From contig JADHZB010001602.1 in assembly GCA_015657535.1 (NCBI GenBank), positions 3,686-65,124 of the forward strand: a stretch of 61,439 nt of DNA, read 5' to 3'. The notes beneath the pieces were generated by a model. The model did no database searches, was not told where the DNA came from, and worked only from the letters and a program-made list of their open reading frames with translations. Position numbers and translations under genes: made by a program. Shown piece after piece: positions 35,652-47,800 of this stretch. The number at the start of each line of letters is the position of its first letter. The first letter of the stretch is position 1. The stretch comes from Nephromyces sp. MM_2019. Taxonomy: Eukaryota > Apicomplexa > Aconoidasida > Nephromycida.

Positions 35652-36548
35652 AAATATGCGTTGCTACTTTCTAGCTTTCATTTTCTTGTCTAAACTCTGT
35701 TTCTTGGATTACTCCTGTGCAGCTCCGTTGGATGTGAGCACGACTTTCTTTTGTAGGTAAGGCAGTTACTGTGGTTCGGGGTCTGAGTGGCACTAAACAC
35801 CTCTGTGGCTTTCTGCAATGGGGTATGGATGCGCGAATGTGGAAAGCCTTGCGAATGCGTGATGCGCGGTGTAAACAAGTTATCTTTTGATTTTTTATTT
35901 CGAAACTATTCCACATGTTTTTTGAATGTTTACGTACCTTAGAGCGCGTCTGTCCCGGTTTGTATTCTCCACTATGCTTAACCATCTTACTTAACACCGT
36001 ATTTACCGTAAGGTGCTGCGTTAAAAAAGTCTCTACTGGATTGGGTGCTGGTTTTTGCAAATAGGAGCACTTTTAGTATAATCCTATGGGGGTAATCTGT
36101 GATTACAAAACTTCGATAGCGCACTGCGTTTCTGGCCGCGTTTCAGTTTGCAGCTCAATTTAACTTGCAAAAGTGGTTAGTCTTTATTTTTTGAGTCACT
36201 CAGCTGTCGTTAGCGTAGTTCTTTTGACTATTTCCGGTGTAGACTTGTTATAGTAGAGGCACGAACCGCTCGAAAAGATTATAGATATACCTTTGCTGTT
36301 GCTTTGTGCACATCTTACACCTCCGTTAAACCGCAGTCATGATCTTCCGGCTTCCAGTTCCTATTCTATAGTCTGTTCAGTGCGCTTAGTTATTGCCTCC
36401 CATTCACTTTTGTTCCACTATCCTCCTCAGGCCTAATTCAAAAAAGCACAAAAGTATTCTTCCTTGTTGGTTCGAACGGAGCTCCTGAAGCAGTTGTAAT
36501 AGTCATCCTTTGGAGACTTGCTAGTGGGATATCCTTCATTTTTTAGAA
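35652..36548. other. Upstream region of the transporter gene
   Basis: Likely holds the promoter and 5' UTR of the ApiAT-like gene. A 129-codon minus frame (36,060-35,671) is rich in His, Arg, Lys and Thr, matches nothing I know, and is of a length expected by chance. No tRNA or other RNA gene was seen. Confidence 0.45.
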
Positions 36549-38570
36549 ATGGCCGGAAATGATGCAGGGTTGAGGGTTTCTCAGCCTCCTCTGTGGTCTT
36601 GGAAGTTCTTCATCATTGTCTTGGCCGTGGTTCAATGTTTTTTCTGTTGTGGCCTAATATTCGGATGGGCAGGATTAGTATTAATTCTTAAAGGGGATAA
36701 AGTTTATGCGTATGTATGCGATGGGGTTGTTGATGCCGCTGCTGTTGAAAGAGGGTTTATGTGCGATGCCGAGGAGGAGCACCTCAACATGATTGTTGCA
36801 CTTACTCTGTCAGCGCAGCTTTTCTGCACGTTTGTTGCTGGTGCCGCTATTGACTATTTTGGCCCTAAAACGGTCACGTTTATGCAGTTAAGCGTGTTTG
36901 TTGGATGCCTACTCTGTGCTTTGGGCAACCCCCATGCTGGGCAAGCGGCGGATGCGTTCTTCGCGGGAACTATGCTGATGAACGTATTCAGCGTCGCAAT
37001 TACTCCCACCTATTTCCATTACACAAAATTATTCCCCCGGTACTACCATGTTTTATGCGCCGTTCTCAGCACCAGCGTTGGTGCCTCTAGCGTAATATTT
37101 CCGATTTTGCACGAAATTTGGAAAGTGGGTGCAGCCTCTAGGAAGGATCTGTTTATTGGTTTGGCGGTAATTTCAAGTTTATTTTTGCCTTTCACATTGT
37201 TACAACCCAATAGAAAATTAGATGATGATGAGAATATAGGCTTTTCCTTTAAAAGGTATGGCTTGTACGTTATACCTTCTAAAAAGAATTCTGAGGCAGC
37301 TGTTGGTGTTGCTTCGCATAGTGTAGCCACAGCAATTGATAATGTATGGCCTGCTGGCAAAGAGGCTCCGGTTGGTGTTTACTTTGTTGAAACGGAGCAG
37401 AGCCACTATGTACCACATCAAGGGAATGGTAGTAATACCCTGCTTAGGTCTCACTTAGCAGGTGAATCTGGCGTTACTGCAACCCATGACGCTCAGTTGT
37501 TTGAACAGGATCATGCAGATGTTGGGAATAGTGGTACCAATGAAGCTAATGGAGAGAACTGCCCGGTGGGCACACCTCAGGTGCTTGATGCCTTTAAATT
37601 GGGCGATAATACACATGTGTGCACTGATTCTTCCATGGAGGACTTAGGGCTTCTTAAGTCTCACGGTCCTGGTGAAGGTGTAGTGGCTGTTGAACTCAAA
37701 GAGCCATCCGATTGGGTAGATGGTGTCAAGGATGGGAGCTTTTCCAAGTCGAAGGATTTAACTGGGGCTGATGTTGCCGTGAAAGGAGGCGCTGACGAAA
37801 ACAATTTTACTGTGACGAGTAGTTATATTCCAGTAACTCGCAATTCTTTTTGGGTTCACTTTCAAGGCCTTGGTGGTCAGTTTGTTGCTTTCGCTGTCCA
37901 TCCCCACTATCTTGCTTTCATGATCCACATCATAATATGGGAATACATGTTTATGTTCTACTTGTCGTCTTCATATATCCAGATCATGAATTTTGCGCCT
38001 GATCAAGAAACTGCTGAATTATACACTAGAATATTTGCATGGCTTGTACCCTCTGGCTTAATAGGTAGTGTTCTGGGCGCAATAATTGCTACGAGGATAT
38101 CCGTTGATGCCAGCTTTATTTTTCAAATAATAGTAGGCCTCACCTTCGTCATTTGCCAGATGATACCGAATATCCCCATCCAGGTCATAACCTTCATCTG
38201 CTATACCTGGTCCCAAGAGTCTATGTTCTCACTTCTATTTAGTGTGCTGAACAAAACTGTCCCTGGGCATCTTTTTAACACGTTAAGCGGATTGATATTA
38301 ACAGTACAAGGAGGAATCGCTTTGAGTATCAATCCAATCACTTTGCTTGTCATGAATAGCGATAACAATAGCTTCTTTCCTGTACATATTACATTCTTGA
38401 TACTAGGAATTATTACCATTGCAAACGTTGTTTTCATTCGCTGGGATCATGTGGACATGCATTGGCCCATCAAGGCAAAAACTGTCCGATTTTCTTCTTT
38501 GAGATTAGCAAAGGGAGACTCAAAAGCCGAAAAACGCTTAACAAATCTGCAAAGAAACAGTTTTTTGTAA
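36549..38570 (+). CDS. Major facilitator transporter of the SLC43/ApiAT type (amino-acid transporter)
   Basis: Single exon of 673 residues, start ATG in agaaATGGCC, stop TAA. Two blocks of six membrane helices are visible: residues about 18-48, 80-104, 107-126, 136-157, 167-190 and 200-219, then six more after about residue 440. Helix 1 carries CGLIFGWAGLVLILK, the pattern of SLC43 transporters and their apicomplexan ApiAT relatives; the helix 2-3 loop has AAIDYFGPK, a degenerate MFS motif A. The cytosolic loop between helices 6 and 7 is about 200 residues, acidic and low in complexity, much longer than in most MFS proteins. ApiAT members import amino acids at the parasite plasma membrane; substrate cannot be read from sequence (cationic, aromatic and neutral amino acids are all known in the family). 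Confidence 0.88.
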   Translation: MAGNDAGLRVSQPPLWSWKFFIIVLAVVQCFFCCGLIFGWAGLVLILKGDKVYAYVCDGVVDAAAVERGFMCDAEEEHLNMIVALTLSAQLFCTFVAGAAIDYFGPKTVTFMQLSVFVGCLLCALGNPHAGQAADAFFAGTMLMNVFSVAITPTYFHYTKLFPRYYHVLCAVLSTSVGASSVIFPILHEIWKVGAASRKDLFIGLAVISSLFLPFTLLQPNRKLDDDENIGFSFKRYGLYVIPSKKNSEAAVGVASHSVATAIDNVWPAGKEAPVGVYFVETEQSHYVPHQGNGSNTLLRSHLAGESGVTATHDAQLFEQDHADVGNSGTNEANGENCPVGTPQVLDAFKLGDNTHVCTDSSMEDLGLLKSHGPGEGVVAVELKEPSDWVDGVKDGSFSKSKDLTGADVAVKGGADENNFTVTSSYIPVTRNSFWVHFQGLGGQFVAFAVHPHYLAFMIHIIIWEYMFMFYLSSSYIQIMNFAPDQETAELYTRIFAWLVPSGLIGSVLGAIIATRISVDASFIFQIIVGLTFVICQMIPNIPIQVITFICYTWSQESMFSLLFSVLNKTVPGHLFNTLSGLILTVQGGIALSINPITLLVMNSDNNSFFPVHITFLILGIITIANVVFIRWDHVDMHWPIKAKTVRFSSLRLAKGDSKAEKRLTNLQRNSFL

Positions 38571-41500
38571 AATTAATTGCTATTGATTAATTGAACAGGC
38601 CTTCTGCCTTGGTTATCCTGAAGCTTTTACTACTAACTTGGAGTTCTTCATGCTCTTGTACAAGTTTACTTTTGTGAATTTTTGCATCATTGTACCCGCG
38701 TGAAGTCTCCCCAATAGATCTAGTATATGACGTGGTATTTTAGTTGTACAGATTTATGTGATTTTTTCTGATCATGGAAGTCTTCAAGCTTCTTGTTTAA
38801 CTACATATGTTGGTTCTTATTATAGAAGTTTGCCCGCTACCTGCATGAATAAACAACCTTTTTTTTTTAATTTTATATGTTGCTGAAGCAATTGTAAATG
38901 CGCTTAGCACACTCTTAATAACTTTCTGGAAGTCCATATATATATTAATAATTCGACGATTTTCATATATATATGTACACGGTAAGCAAGCTATAGGTGC
39001 TTGTAATGTCTTACTATTTGAAACCGATGCTATTCATGCATGTGTGGCTTAAAATTTTAATATATTGTAGTGAGTATACCAACAGGAAAGAACCTCACTC
39101 TTTCGTACATGCTGTCTTTTGTGTTTTTATCATACCCCTGTTTAATGACATCTTCATGATGCATTCCTGGCGTATAAATTTTACTTTTTTAAACAGGAGC
39201 AAGTTTTTATTATTTGCTATGGTCTCTTCATAAGATATAAGTATTTCTTATGCTGCTAATTTTTTTTGGGTAGCTTGAACTTACAGAGTATATTGATGGT
39301 TTTACCAATTATTATGTTGGCTATTATTAAGTGGACGGGTATGTTTAAAAGTGCTAAAAATGAGATTAATGACTGGTATTATATATAGTTGTTATTAATA
39401 GTTTACCTCTCACTGGCTTGAGAATATACAGTATTAGTGTTACCTTAAATTTGCGTTGATGCATTAATTTAGTGCGTCCTATTGCGAGTTGGCTCCCTAT
39501 TTACTTCTGAAGAATTTCCTTCACTGCAATTTGTATAAGCTTTACAATCCTTTGCGCGTTTTGTAGCCCTTCAACTTGTAAATACGAAGAATGAGCTTGA
39601 TTTTATATGCTCCTCATATTTTCGTAAGTTCATAAAGAATCCAGTTTCCAGCGGAAGCTCTGAGAAGGGTGCCGCACAAACTACTTGATTACGTTGTAAC
39701 TTAAATTGTATTTGTATGAAGGCGAGTTGCATTCGATTTGTTAATATTTCCTCCGCCTCCGCGCGTGATGGATGCTCTTTCGTTTACTTTTTAACCGCTT
39801 TATCTACAAGACAACGATATGGGCTAGAGGGTGAACAAAATGAGCCGCGGTTTTAGTTGTATTACCAGCGTATATTTGGCTTTCCATGCTTAACCATAAT
39901 TGAGGTTACGGCTATGAAATTGTTCCCTCTGGTGGTGCCAGTTGTAAAATCTTCGTAGTACGCGGATAGTAAAACTGCATCATCCTAACATGCTATTTGC
40001 AGAATAATAATCGTGCCCTTATGTATACTTGTCAGTGGGCTTTTACTGCGTTTGTATGACAAAGGGGGGTATACTTGTTGAAAAGTCGACTCTTACGAGC
40101 TTACAACTTTTTTCTAATGTGTTCTTTTTTATCTGTGGGCCTTGTCTCCCTCATATCCATGATTTACATCCGCGATAGTTGTGCCTTGTTCACTGATTCT
40201 TAAGGTACGCCTGTGGAATTTTATGTGAAGATTTGAGAATATATTAGATTTTTATGAATAGTAGGAATTTTGTTGTGGGTTTTTCTTTATTTAGGCAGAT
40301 TTATATATTGTAGTAGCTATGCACCTGTCTTGCATAGTAATACTTTATTTTAGTCCTTTTTTGGTGATGCTTTTTACAGCCCTTACTTGAAGTGAACTAA
40401 TGATTGCTTCTTAAGCTGTTCCGATCTCCGGCGTCATCGTATTGAGCTGAAGTGTGTGTCTTTATTTTTTCTTGATATTTTTACGGGTTATTTTTTAAAA
40501 ATATTTTTCGGGATTTATTTTTATGAATTTTCGTTGGGTAAGTACTCGATTATGTTTTTATTATGCATATAATATTGCATGTGTCATCAAATTTGCATGA
40601 TATTAACATATTTTTGCCAGTTTCACAGTTACACCTAGTTTTTTGCTGTTTAAATGCTGCACTAACCTTACTGTATATAGATTTTGAAGTAAAAGGAGCT
40701 CATTCATTTTGAGATTCTATTTTACTTCTAGTTTTACTGCGAATTAGTCATTTGATTTTTTCTAGTATCCGCATTAAGCTTCATTATTTACTACTGGTAT
40801 CTGTATGAATTCCTTGTTTCAAAGTTTCTTCTTTGGTCATGTCTGCTTTTTTCTCTGTATTAGCATTTCTGTTGGGTGCCCGCTTAATATCTGCCTTGTT
40901 TAAGCTTTATATATTATGTGTTTGCGATACTGCACTTATTTAACGATTGGAGCTATTGTGCTTACGCACTTCTACATCAAAACTCGATATTCCTTTTGAA
41001 GGATACCTTGGGTTCGACTCTTGCGCTCCAAGCGCGCCGTGCTATAATCTTTTTTATGTTTCTATACCGAGATCGTTAGTGTTGACTTTCTTGTTCAATT
41101 TTTCCTGCCTGCGAAGATGTCGGCGCGGTTTGCTGGCGACTATTTAAAAAGCTAACTGCTCCATGTCTATTGTTCAAATTATTTTTGTTTGCTGCTTATT
41201 TACAGTTATATATTGCGAACAATCATGCCTATGCTTCGCTATTGCATTATTCTATATATCATTATTGTATATAGCATTATTGGTTGGTAGATTTAGAACT
41301 TCGCAGCTTATTCCACTTGATGATTATAAGTACTGGAATATATCTTAGTACCCCTATGGGGGTCTCGCTTGTATTCACTTGAGTGGTCTTTGTGTTACTC
41401 CTTGAGTGATCGATATGTGGCGTCTGGGTATCAGGAGGTAATTTGAAGTGCGCATGTCCTGCGAACACACTTTACGGTAGATTTGTAGTACCGCGTATGC

Positions 41501-43737
41501 GCTACTGTCTGATTCTAGGCCAGGTTTACCGACATGACCGCTTATAGATGAGGAATGTGCTACATTCACAAGTTTTCTACAAAAACTGAGACGGATTTTG
41601 CATTGCCTATAGTCCATGTTTCTCTAATTCTCCCATGGATTTTCAGCCTTGTCAAAGTATGAGTGCTCATTGTGCACCTGTTCTATGTGGCATGTGTCCT
41701 TATGTATGTGGGTTCCTTGCTACTGCTAACTCTCTAGAATCCGTGGAAATGAGTCTGTAATACTTTAGCAACTGTTTATTGCTTGCAGCTTGCGGGTATA
41801 TGCTCGCCTTTAAGTCACCTTCCTTGCTAGATTAAGGTGTACAACTTTGGCTACAAATTGATGTAGTCTCAGCCAGCAGAATAGTACCGCTCTCTCTAGG
41901 CATCAATGCTCAACAATAATGCCATGGTATAAATATTCTGTATTGGCCAGCCAAAAGTACTAGCTTCTTAACTCTCACATTGTTGCTGAGTTTCATGGAG
42001 CTGTGCTCGTTTGGCTTGGCTCTTGGTATTTTACTTGAATCTTATCTTTGTTGAGCAACAATATCACGGTGAAGGCACATCATTTCTCGATGTCTGAATA
42101 AAGGCAGATAAAGCTATATGAAGGCTATTTCGTGGCCGTCCGCGATGTAGCAAATGGATAAGGGAGAGCTACGCTGAGTTCCGTGTATTTGAATACTCTG
42201 GTTGCTTTTGCCCTCCTTAGTTTTTGGAGGAGGGTTATCGCTAGCTAGCCTCCGAAACCGGCTAAAGTCTCCTTGCATTCTATAGTCTGTACGGTGGGGA
42301 TTGTATTGTAGCTGTTTCTATTCGCTGCGAAGTGTGGAAACATAGCCTTGTGATCACGTATCCGTGATGGATTTCGGATGATGGGCCCGGCCTTATTTCA
42401 GGGTATCTAGGGATAGTAAATGGCTTCATATTTTTGTGTATTCTCTGGCTAATGGAGTAAAAGACACTCATTAATCTTGCCTAATTGCGGTCTATGGCTT
42501 TTATCTTAGCTGTACCACTTAAGCACATTAGTCAGTTTCTGTCCGAACACATTGAGAGAGAGGCCACCATCCTCACGGTTTAGATTGTGGTAGTCAGGCA
42601 GTAGGGCTCGTTCGCTAGGCAACGCTATTTTTTCCCCGTGGATCATACAAATTGCCTGGTGGTACCTAGGTGAGCGAAATGTACAATCGGTGCCAAGCAG
42701 CAAGAACATAGTTAAGCCAAAGTGTGCGGGTTAGTAGTGCCCCGCCGTAGAGCGAAATCTGCTGATTGATGTGCTCCTTGGGTTCCACCATCTGTATCAG
42801 TCAGTGCTCGTAGCAACTGGCGATTCGCACCGCTTACTAGTGTAAGGACGGCTTGCTGGAACCTACTGGAACCCAACTAATACGGGTGAGTTAGCGTGTC
42901 TGGGGGCTTGAGCCACTTGATACAGTCACTCAAGCTCCAATCTTACGCCCCTGCTTTTCCGAAGAAGGTATTTTCGTGCGACCAGACAGTAGTATGTTAC
43001 CAGCGGCCTTAGGGCGTAACCACTGTTTGCGGAACTGAACACTACACCAATATTGACAGGGAATACGCGAGCCCTTGTGCACTCGCACGTAAGCGAAACG
43101 GCAGGTACTAGCGTATCGTAATCGTGTTTGCAACATAGAACTCGCTTAGGTGCAAATAAATTTGTGTCACGTAATAACTCACACTAGGGTAAGTGCGCCA
43201 CAAGTATGCGCTTGATGAAACAAAACAGATGCTAGACAACATAATTTTAGCACAGCTGTCTCGTGATAGCAGTAATATAAGGTATTTTAATATTCACTAC
43301 AGTTGTATTCCGCTCTACGCGGCGACGCCTTAGTGACCAATGTCCCGCACGCATGATAGTAGTGGGGCATCCCAAGGGAACAAAATCGGTAAAAAAAGTG
43401 TGCATTAGTGGTAATGTGGGAGAATGTACTCTTGTCCATTCTTGAGTCGAATCATATGCACCAATGCTATAAAAGCAGAGATTACAGGGTAGCTTGTACA
43501 GTCAGTTTAACTACGAAAATCCTCGCCACGCGAAATTGTCGTAAAACTTAAGCGGCCAGTATCAACTTGAATAACCTTCGCTTTACAACTGCATCTCAAC
43601 TGACCTTAAATGTACGCATCGCTGTAGATGTGTGCACCAGGACTCAGCTGGAATTGCAGCATGAAGAGACCGTGAGTGGTGCTAGTTACCACAATAGGAA
43701 GCCACACTCAGCTTAAGGATAGGCAGGAGATAAACAG
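38571..43737. other. Gene-poor interval between transporter and CIR1-like gene
   Basis: From 38,571 to about 41,300 the plus strand is T-rich and reads like 3' UTR and spacer. From about 41,350 to 43,500 base composition becomes GC-richer, with several protein-like minus frames (41,617-41,375; 42,709-42,506; 43,136-42,930) but no join I can support. One of them ends with a peptide loosely like the tail of a Ddi1-type retropepsin; it was not accepted (see rejected list). Confidence 0.4.
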
Positions 43738-44883
43738 CTAATCTACGCTACTCTCATGCTTCAACCTGTCGAGAATTCCTGAAAGTCCCTGAGACTTCCT
43801 TGACTTTGATTTTTTTTCCATCACATTTTCTTGGTCTCGTACATCTGGATCCCGCCCTCTTTTCTCCCTAGCGAAAGGGAGGACACAAACTTGTTTCCCA
43901 GGGAAATTATTTTGCCTGTGAGTTTGGTGTACCACAAGCAATGAATTAGTGGATTCAACCGTATTTGAACAATTCTCCTGCGCACTACGGGGCTGGTAAA
44001 CTTTCGAGGGGACAAAACCATCACTGTAGTCCACACGCTGAGGATTCACTTCATCGATGATAGAATCGGGTCCATTCAGCGGCGCTCCACTCTTAGCACT
44101 ATCAGACACTTCCAAATTACCCATATTAGCACGTGCATACGGCTTCTCGTCTCGCCCTTTAGTTCTTACTAATGCGCTCTTGCTATCCCCATTCTTATGA
44201 ACGGAACTAGCTGGTTGGACAGAACAGGAAGCCTCTTTATCAGTCTCCTTGCAACAGGCGTAGCCCCAATTTCTCGACTTCAAGCTGTAAAAAGAGCCCC
44301 AAACCGTCGAATGCCCACCTCTGAAAATATCTTCCTGGTATAACGTAGATACGTTCGCCTTACGTACGGAATCAGCGCCAGTAGCAAGGTTCCCCTTGAA
44401 TCCGTTTCCTTCACTCACATCTTCATGCCCAGCAAAACCATCCTTATTATTCTCAGTGCATACCTTACGCTTCGTTTTCCTTGACTTTGGTATATGAAGA
44501 CCTCCTACATGCATCAGATCTATTTCATCCCATATGGCCTTAAAACTCTTATTTTTTTTAGAAAGGGTTTCCTCAGCTGCATGAACTGATGCAGAAGAAT
44601 ATCCATCAGAGCCGCTATTATTTTTATACGCTAAAGACCCGTAGGCACCATGCTTATTTAGGTCTACAGTAGGATTTTCATCAGTGCTGTGAAGAGCCTC
44701 CCTCAGCTCCGTAATTTTTCTTTCCTCTTCTCGCTTCTCCAGTATTGTCTTGATCCGTTGTTGCTCCCTCTCATGCTTTTCCTCTGCCTCCCATACTTTC
44801 TGCAGATTCTGCAGGCTGGAAGGATGAAATGGCTTGTGGTTTATAAAGGCTGATGCCTTGGCTCCTATTTTGCCTATCCACAT
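43738..44883 (-). CDS. Cir_N-domain protein, CIR1 (CBF1-interacting corepressor) homologue
   Basis: Single exon of 381 residues from ATG at 44883 to a stop at 43738. Residues about 10-65 form a Cir_N domain: SAFINHKPFHPSS, then N-L-Q-K-V-W-E-A-E-E-K, then a Lys/Glu/Arg-rich helix. This matches CIR1 (NFMCKKDFHPAS, KVWMAEQK) better than the related CWC25 or LENG1 patterns, which have KSWH in place of FHP. The rest is hydrophilic, Ser/Asn/Lys-rich and unstructured, with a nuclear-type basic patch near 140 (PKSRKTKRK) and a basic tail (EKKSKSRKSQG) before GILDRLKHE. Cir_N proteins are nuclear and tied to corepression and to pre-mRNA splicing; the exact role here is inference. Confidence 0.8.
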   Translation of the reverse strand: MWIGKIGAKASAFINHKPFHPSSLQNLQKVWEAEEKHEREQQRIKTILEKREEERKITELREALHSTDENPTVDLNKHGAYGSLAYKNNSGSDGYSSASVHAAEETLSKKNKSFKAIWDEIDLMHVGGLHIPKSRKTKRKVCTENNKDGFAGHEDVSEGNGFKGNLATGADSVRKANVSTLYQEDIFRGGHSTVWGSFYSLKSRNWGYACCKETDKEASCSVQPASSVHKNGDSKSALVRTKGRDEKPYARANMGNLEVSDSAKSGAPLNGPDSIIDEVNPQRVDYSDGFVPSKVYQPRSAQENCSNTVESTNSLLVVHQTHRQNNFPGKQVCVLPFAREKRGRDPDVRDQENVMEKKSKSRKSQGLSGILDRLKHESSVD

Positions 44884-47800
44884 AGTGATGCACCTTTTGA
44901 GGCATTAGTAGAATTGTGAAGTCCAGGTGTGTCAGTACCATAAGGGGTTCTTATCAGTAACAGTGTCAGGATAGTTGAGGGATGTGCCGCATGATAGCTG
45001 CCGTCAGGCTGAACTGTAAGGTTAATATTTCACGGGGAAAAATTCATGCTCTTCCACCAGCCATGGAAGAAAAGACCATCAACGCAGTCTGAACTAATAG
45101 TAATGCGTATGCGTTACTATTAGTGCTTGAATTGCTCCATTATAATCAAAATAACCTTGTATCAATGAGTCAGAAATAAATAAGGTTTCTATAATCGTAC
45201 TATTAGTAAGCAATAGCCAATGGAAAGGTAGTAGGCTTCCAATTTACACATCCCAATACCTTCCGGCACTAATTTTGCGCGCAAAAGTCAAAGAATCGCT
45301 TAAATAAGAGATCCAAAAACCGGAGCACAAATCCTTGCACCAAGTAGATATCGCCAAGATATTGCATATACTAATAAAATTCCATTCCAAGTACTTTAAG
45401 TGCTTAAAACTCCACGGATGCCCAGAGTCGCTTACAACACCAAAACAAATTTTCTGCTCACTCAGTCAACCGATAGGTTAATAACTCAGCCGTTCCCGAA
45501 TGCAATCCATACGCTTATGAACAATTCGTCGTATTCAGTGCTTATTCCCTTGCTTGGTAATCTAGAAGTAAAAAAAATTCTTAAAGAAAATTCAGTACAA
45601 GAGTGGGTGAGAGGGGCAAGGTTTGTACTAAGAATAGCTTTATATAATGATTGGACATAATTTGAGATACATTGAATATGAAAAAAGGATTCATAGGGGA
45701 AAAGTAAAATGAAACACTGCAAATAAGTATTGCAAAACTTGCTTCAGATCAGCTTGCTGCACTGAAGATACACAAGGCTTAAAACAGTCATCACAACTAC
45801 CAGGCACGGAAAAAACTGAGCTACAACTTGTATTAATCACCCTTTATTAAGTAAATTCTTTCATTAAATCATCACTATTTATACCACATCGGCATCATCA
45901 AAACAACGCGTTGGCTGACTATTCTATGCTTTAATGCAATTATCTAACTATTTTCCCACAAAAAACCCGTGGACATAGTGCTCACAAACCAATCATTAAA
46001 CAAATATCGGTAGCGCCGCTAAACTACTCTATAATACCAAGCATTATGTTTAGATTATAGCAAGCCAAATTTTCACCACATACAAAATAGGGAATTAACT
46101 TATGGTCAAAAAATATTCCAAGTAAGATACAGCTTATTGCATCATCATAAAGATATTATGAATCCACCTACACCGTTCTAGCCGAAGTAAACCCTTGTAT
46201 CAAAAAAAGAACCACTGTGATCGAGTGCTACAAGCATTTAATTTTATTTACAAAATGGCGCTGAAAAAATTAGTTCTTAGCCATGACAGAGGCACATTTA
46301 ACAACCTAAAAATAGCAAAATACTGCATGAGAAGTACAACCAAAGGATTTTGTTACAAATTATTAGCCTATGAAGAAAAAAGAAGATAAAAAAAACTACT
46401 ACAGGCAGGAATTAGCTTACCGCCTGGAATAATTACAGCATGAATAAAAAAACATGTACCTTCCAATGGGAAACAGCATAAACATTTCCAAATATTCCGC
46501 AGAAACGCAATGTAGCCTAAATACTAACCCATAATCAAGACGCAACATGTGAGCATACAAAAATTCCATAAAGTAACTACCATAATGCACGACATCCATT
46601 AAATTCTATTAAATGAAAGCAGTAGTACCTTTTCCATGGCTGAAGTGCGATCGCTTCATCAATCTCAAGCAAGATATAAACAATCAAATCGAGGAGCATA
46701 CAGTTGGGAAAAGACTCAATTACTCTTCATAAGTAACAGCTTCCCTCTTCAACACGATCTTCATCGATAAGCTAGTCTTTTTCTGATAAAACTATTGCAG
46801 ACAACTCACATTATACAGCTCTGCATACTCAGACGCAGCGCATATAATTAAATGGGTGAGTCTCCTGCGGCGTCGCTCGTCTCTCTTTATTTTGATTTTG
46901 CCTTATTTTCACACAAAGTAGGTTCTTTTTGCTACGTGTAACTTGCCTGCTTATCTGTCTAATTTCTTCAGGAAGCTCATGGCTACAAACACATCGCAGA
47001 ATACGTGTTCGAAATCTGCGATTGTCTCCTGCTCACCGCTAGTGTGTTTTTTGATTGCAAAGCACGCTGTATCGAATGTAATCGCGGTATGAAGGGTTGC
47101 TCGTAGCGCACTTGAATGCACCGGGTACGGATAGCAGAGTCCAATTTTTGAGGGAAACTCGCAACGCGCAACTGTTCAAAAAAAGTTTTCTACCGGGTCT
47201 ATGCCTACAGCTTAACACACGTCGACGGACCCCGCAAGGGAAGGAAGATGGTAAGCAGTTTGCGTGCTCCTAGGTTCTAAGATGGCAGCCACCTAATAAC
47301 CCTTCAGTAAATATATGAAGCCGCCCTGTAACGGGTGCATCATTGTAGTTATATTCGGGTAACAAAAGTTTACTGATACACGCCACTTGCAAGGCTCGAG
47401 ACTGTCCCACAGTGGCACTGGAATGAAGATTGTGGCGTATACAAGTATGGTAAGCTTTCTGAAAGCTAGCATGGGTTTACTACCAACTTGTAGCACGGAA
47501 AGATCACATATGACTAGCCATCCCCTATTTCTATACTTTCTGCGTAGGATAGCCGGCTTCATGGGACAAAAAACTTATAGTTTTCTACTCCACCATTACG
47601 GGGGTCGATTGATACCTTAGTTTCCTGCTCAACTGTTTGCGCATCAGATATTTTGATTGCATATTTCAGTACCTTCGGTTATAGACCACAAAGACAATCT
47701 GCACACTACCCACGACTTAATAGTCAGCAGCAATACCTTCAAGATCCAATAAAGCGACTTAAAAATGGATTTACTGGCATTGATGGATTAGACTTCATTG

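Noticed and set aside
35671..36060. 129-codon minus frame upstream of the transporter
   Set aside because: Basic, low-information composition, chance-level length, and no splice partner.
40949..41030. tRNA-like segment with GGTTCGACTC and GGAGC...GCTCC ends
   Set aside because: The T-stem pairs poorly, no A-box or D-arm is present, and acceptor pairing stops after five bases.
42506..42709. Minus-strand peptide (RYHQAICMIHGEKIALPSE) resembling the tail of a Ddi1-type retropepsin
   Set aside because: Spacing is about five residues short of the family, and no upstream exon with the DSGA protease motif was found between it and the CIR1-like gene.
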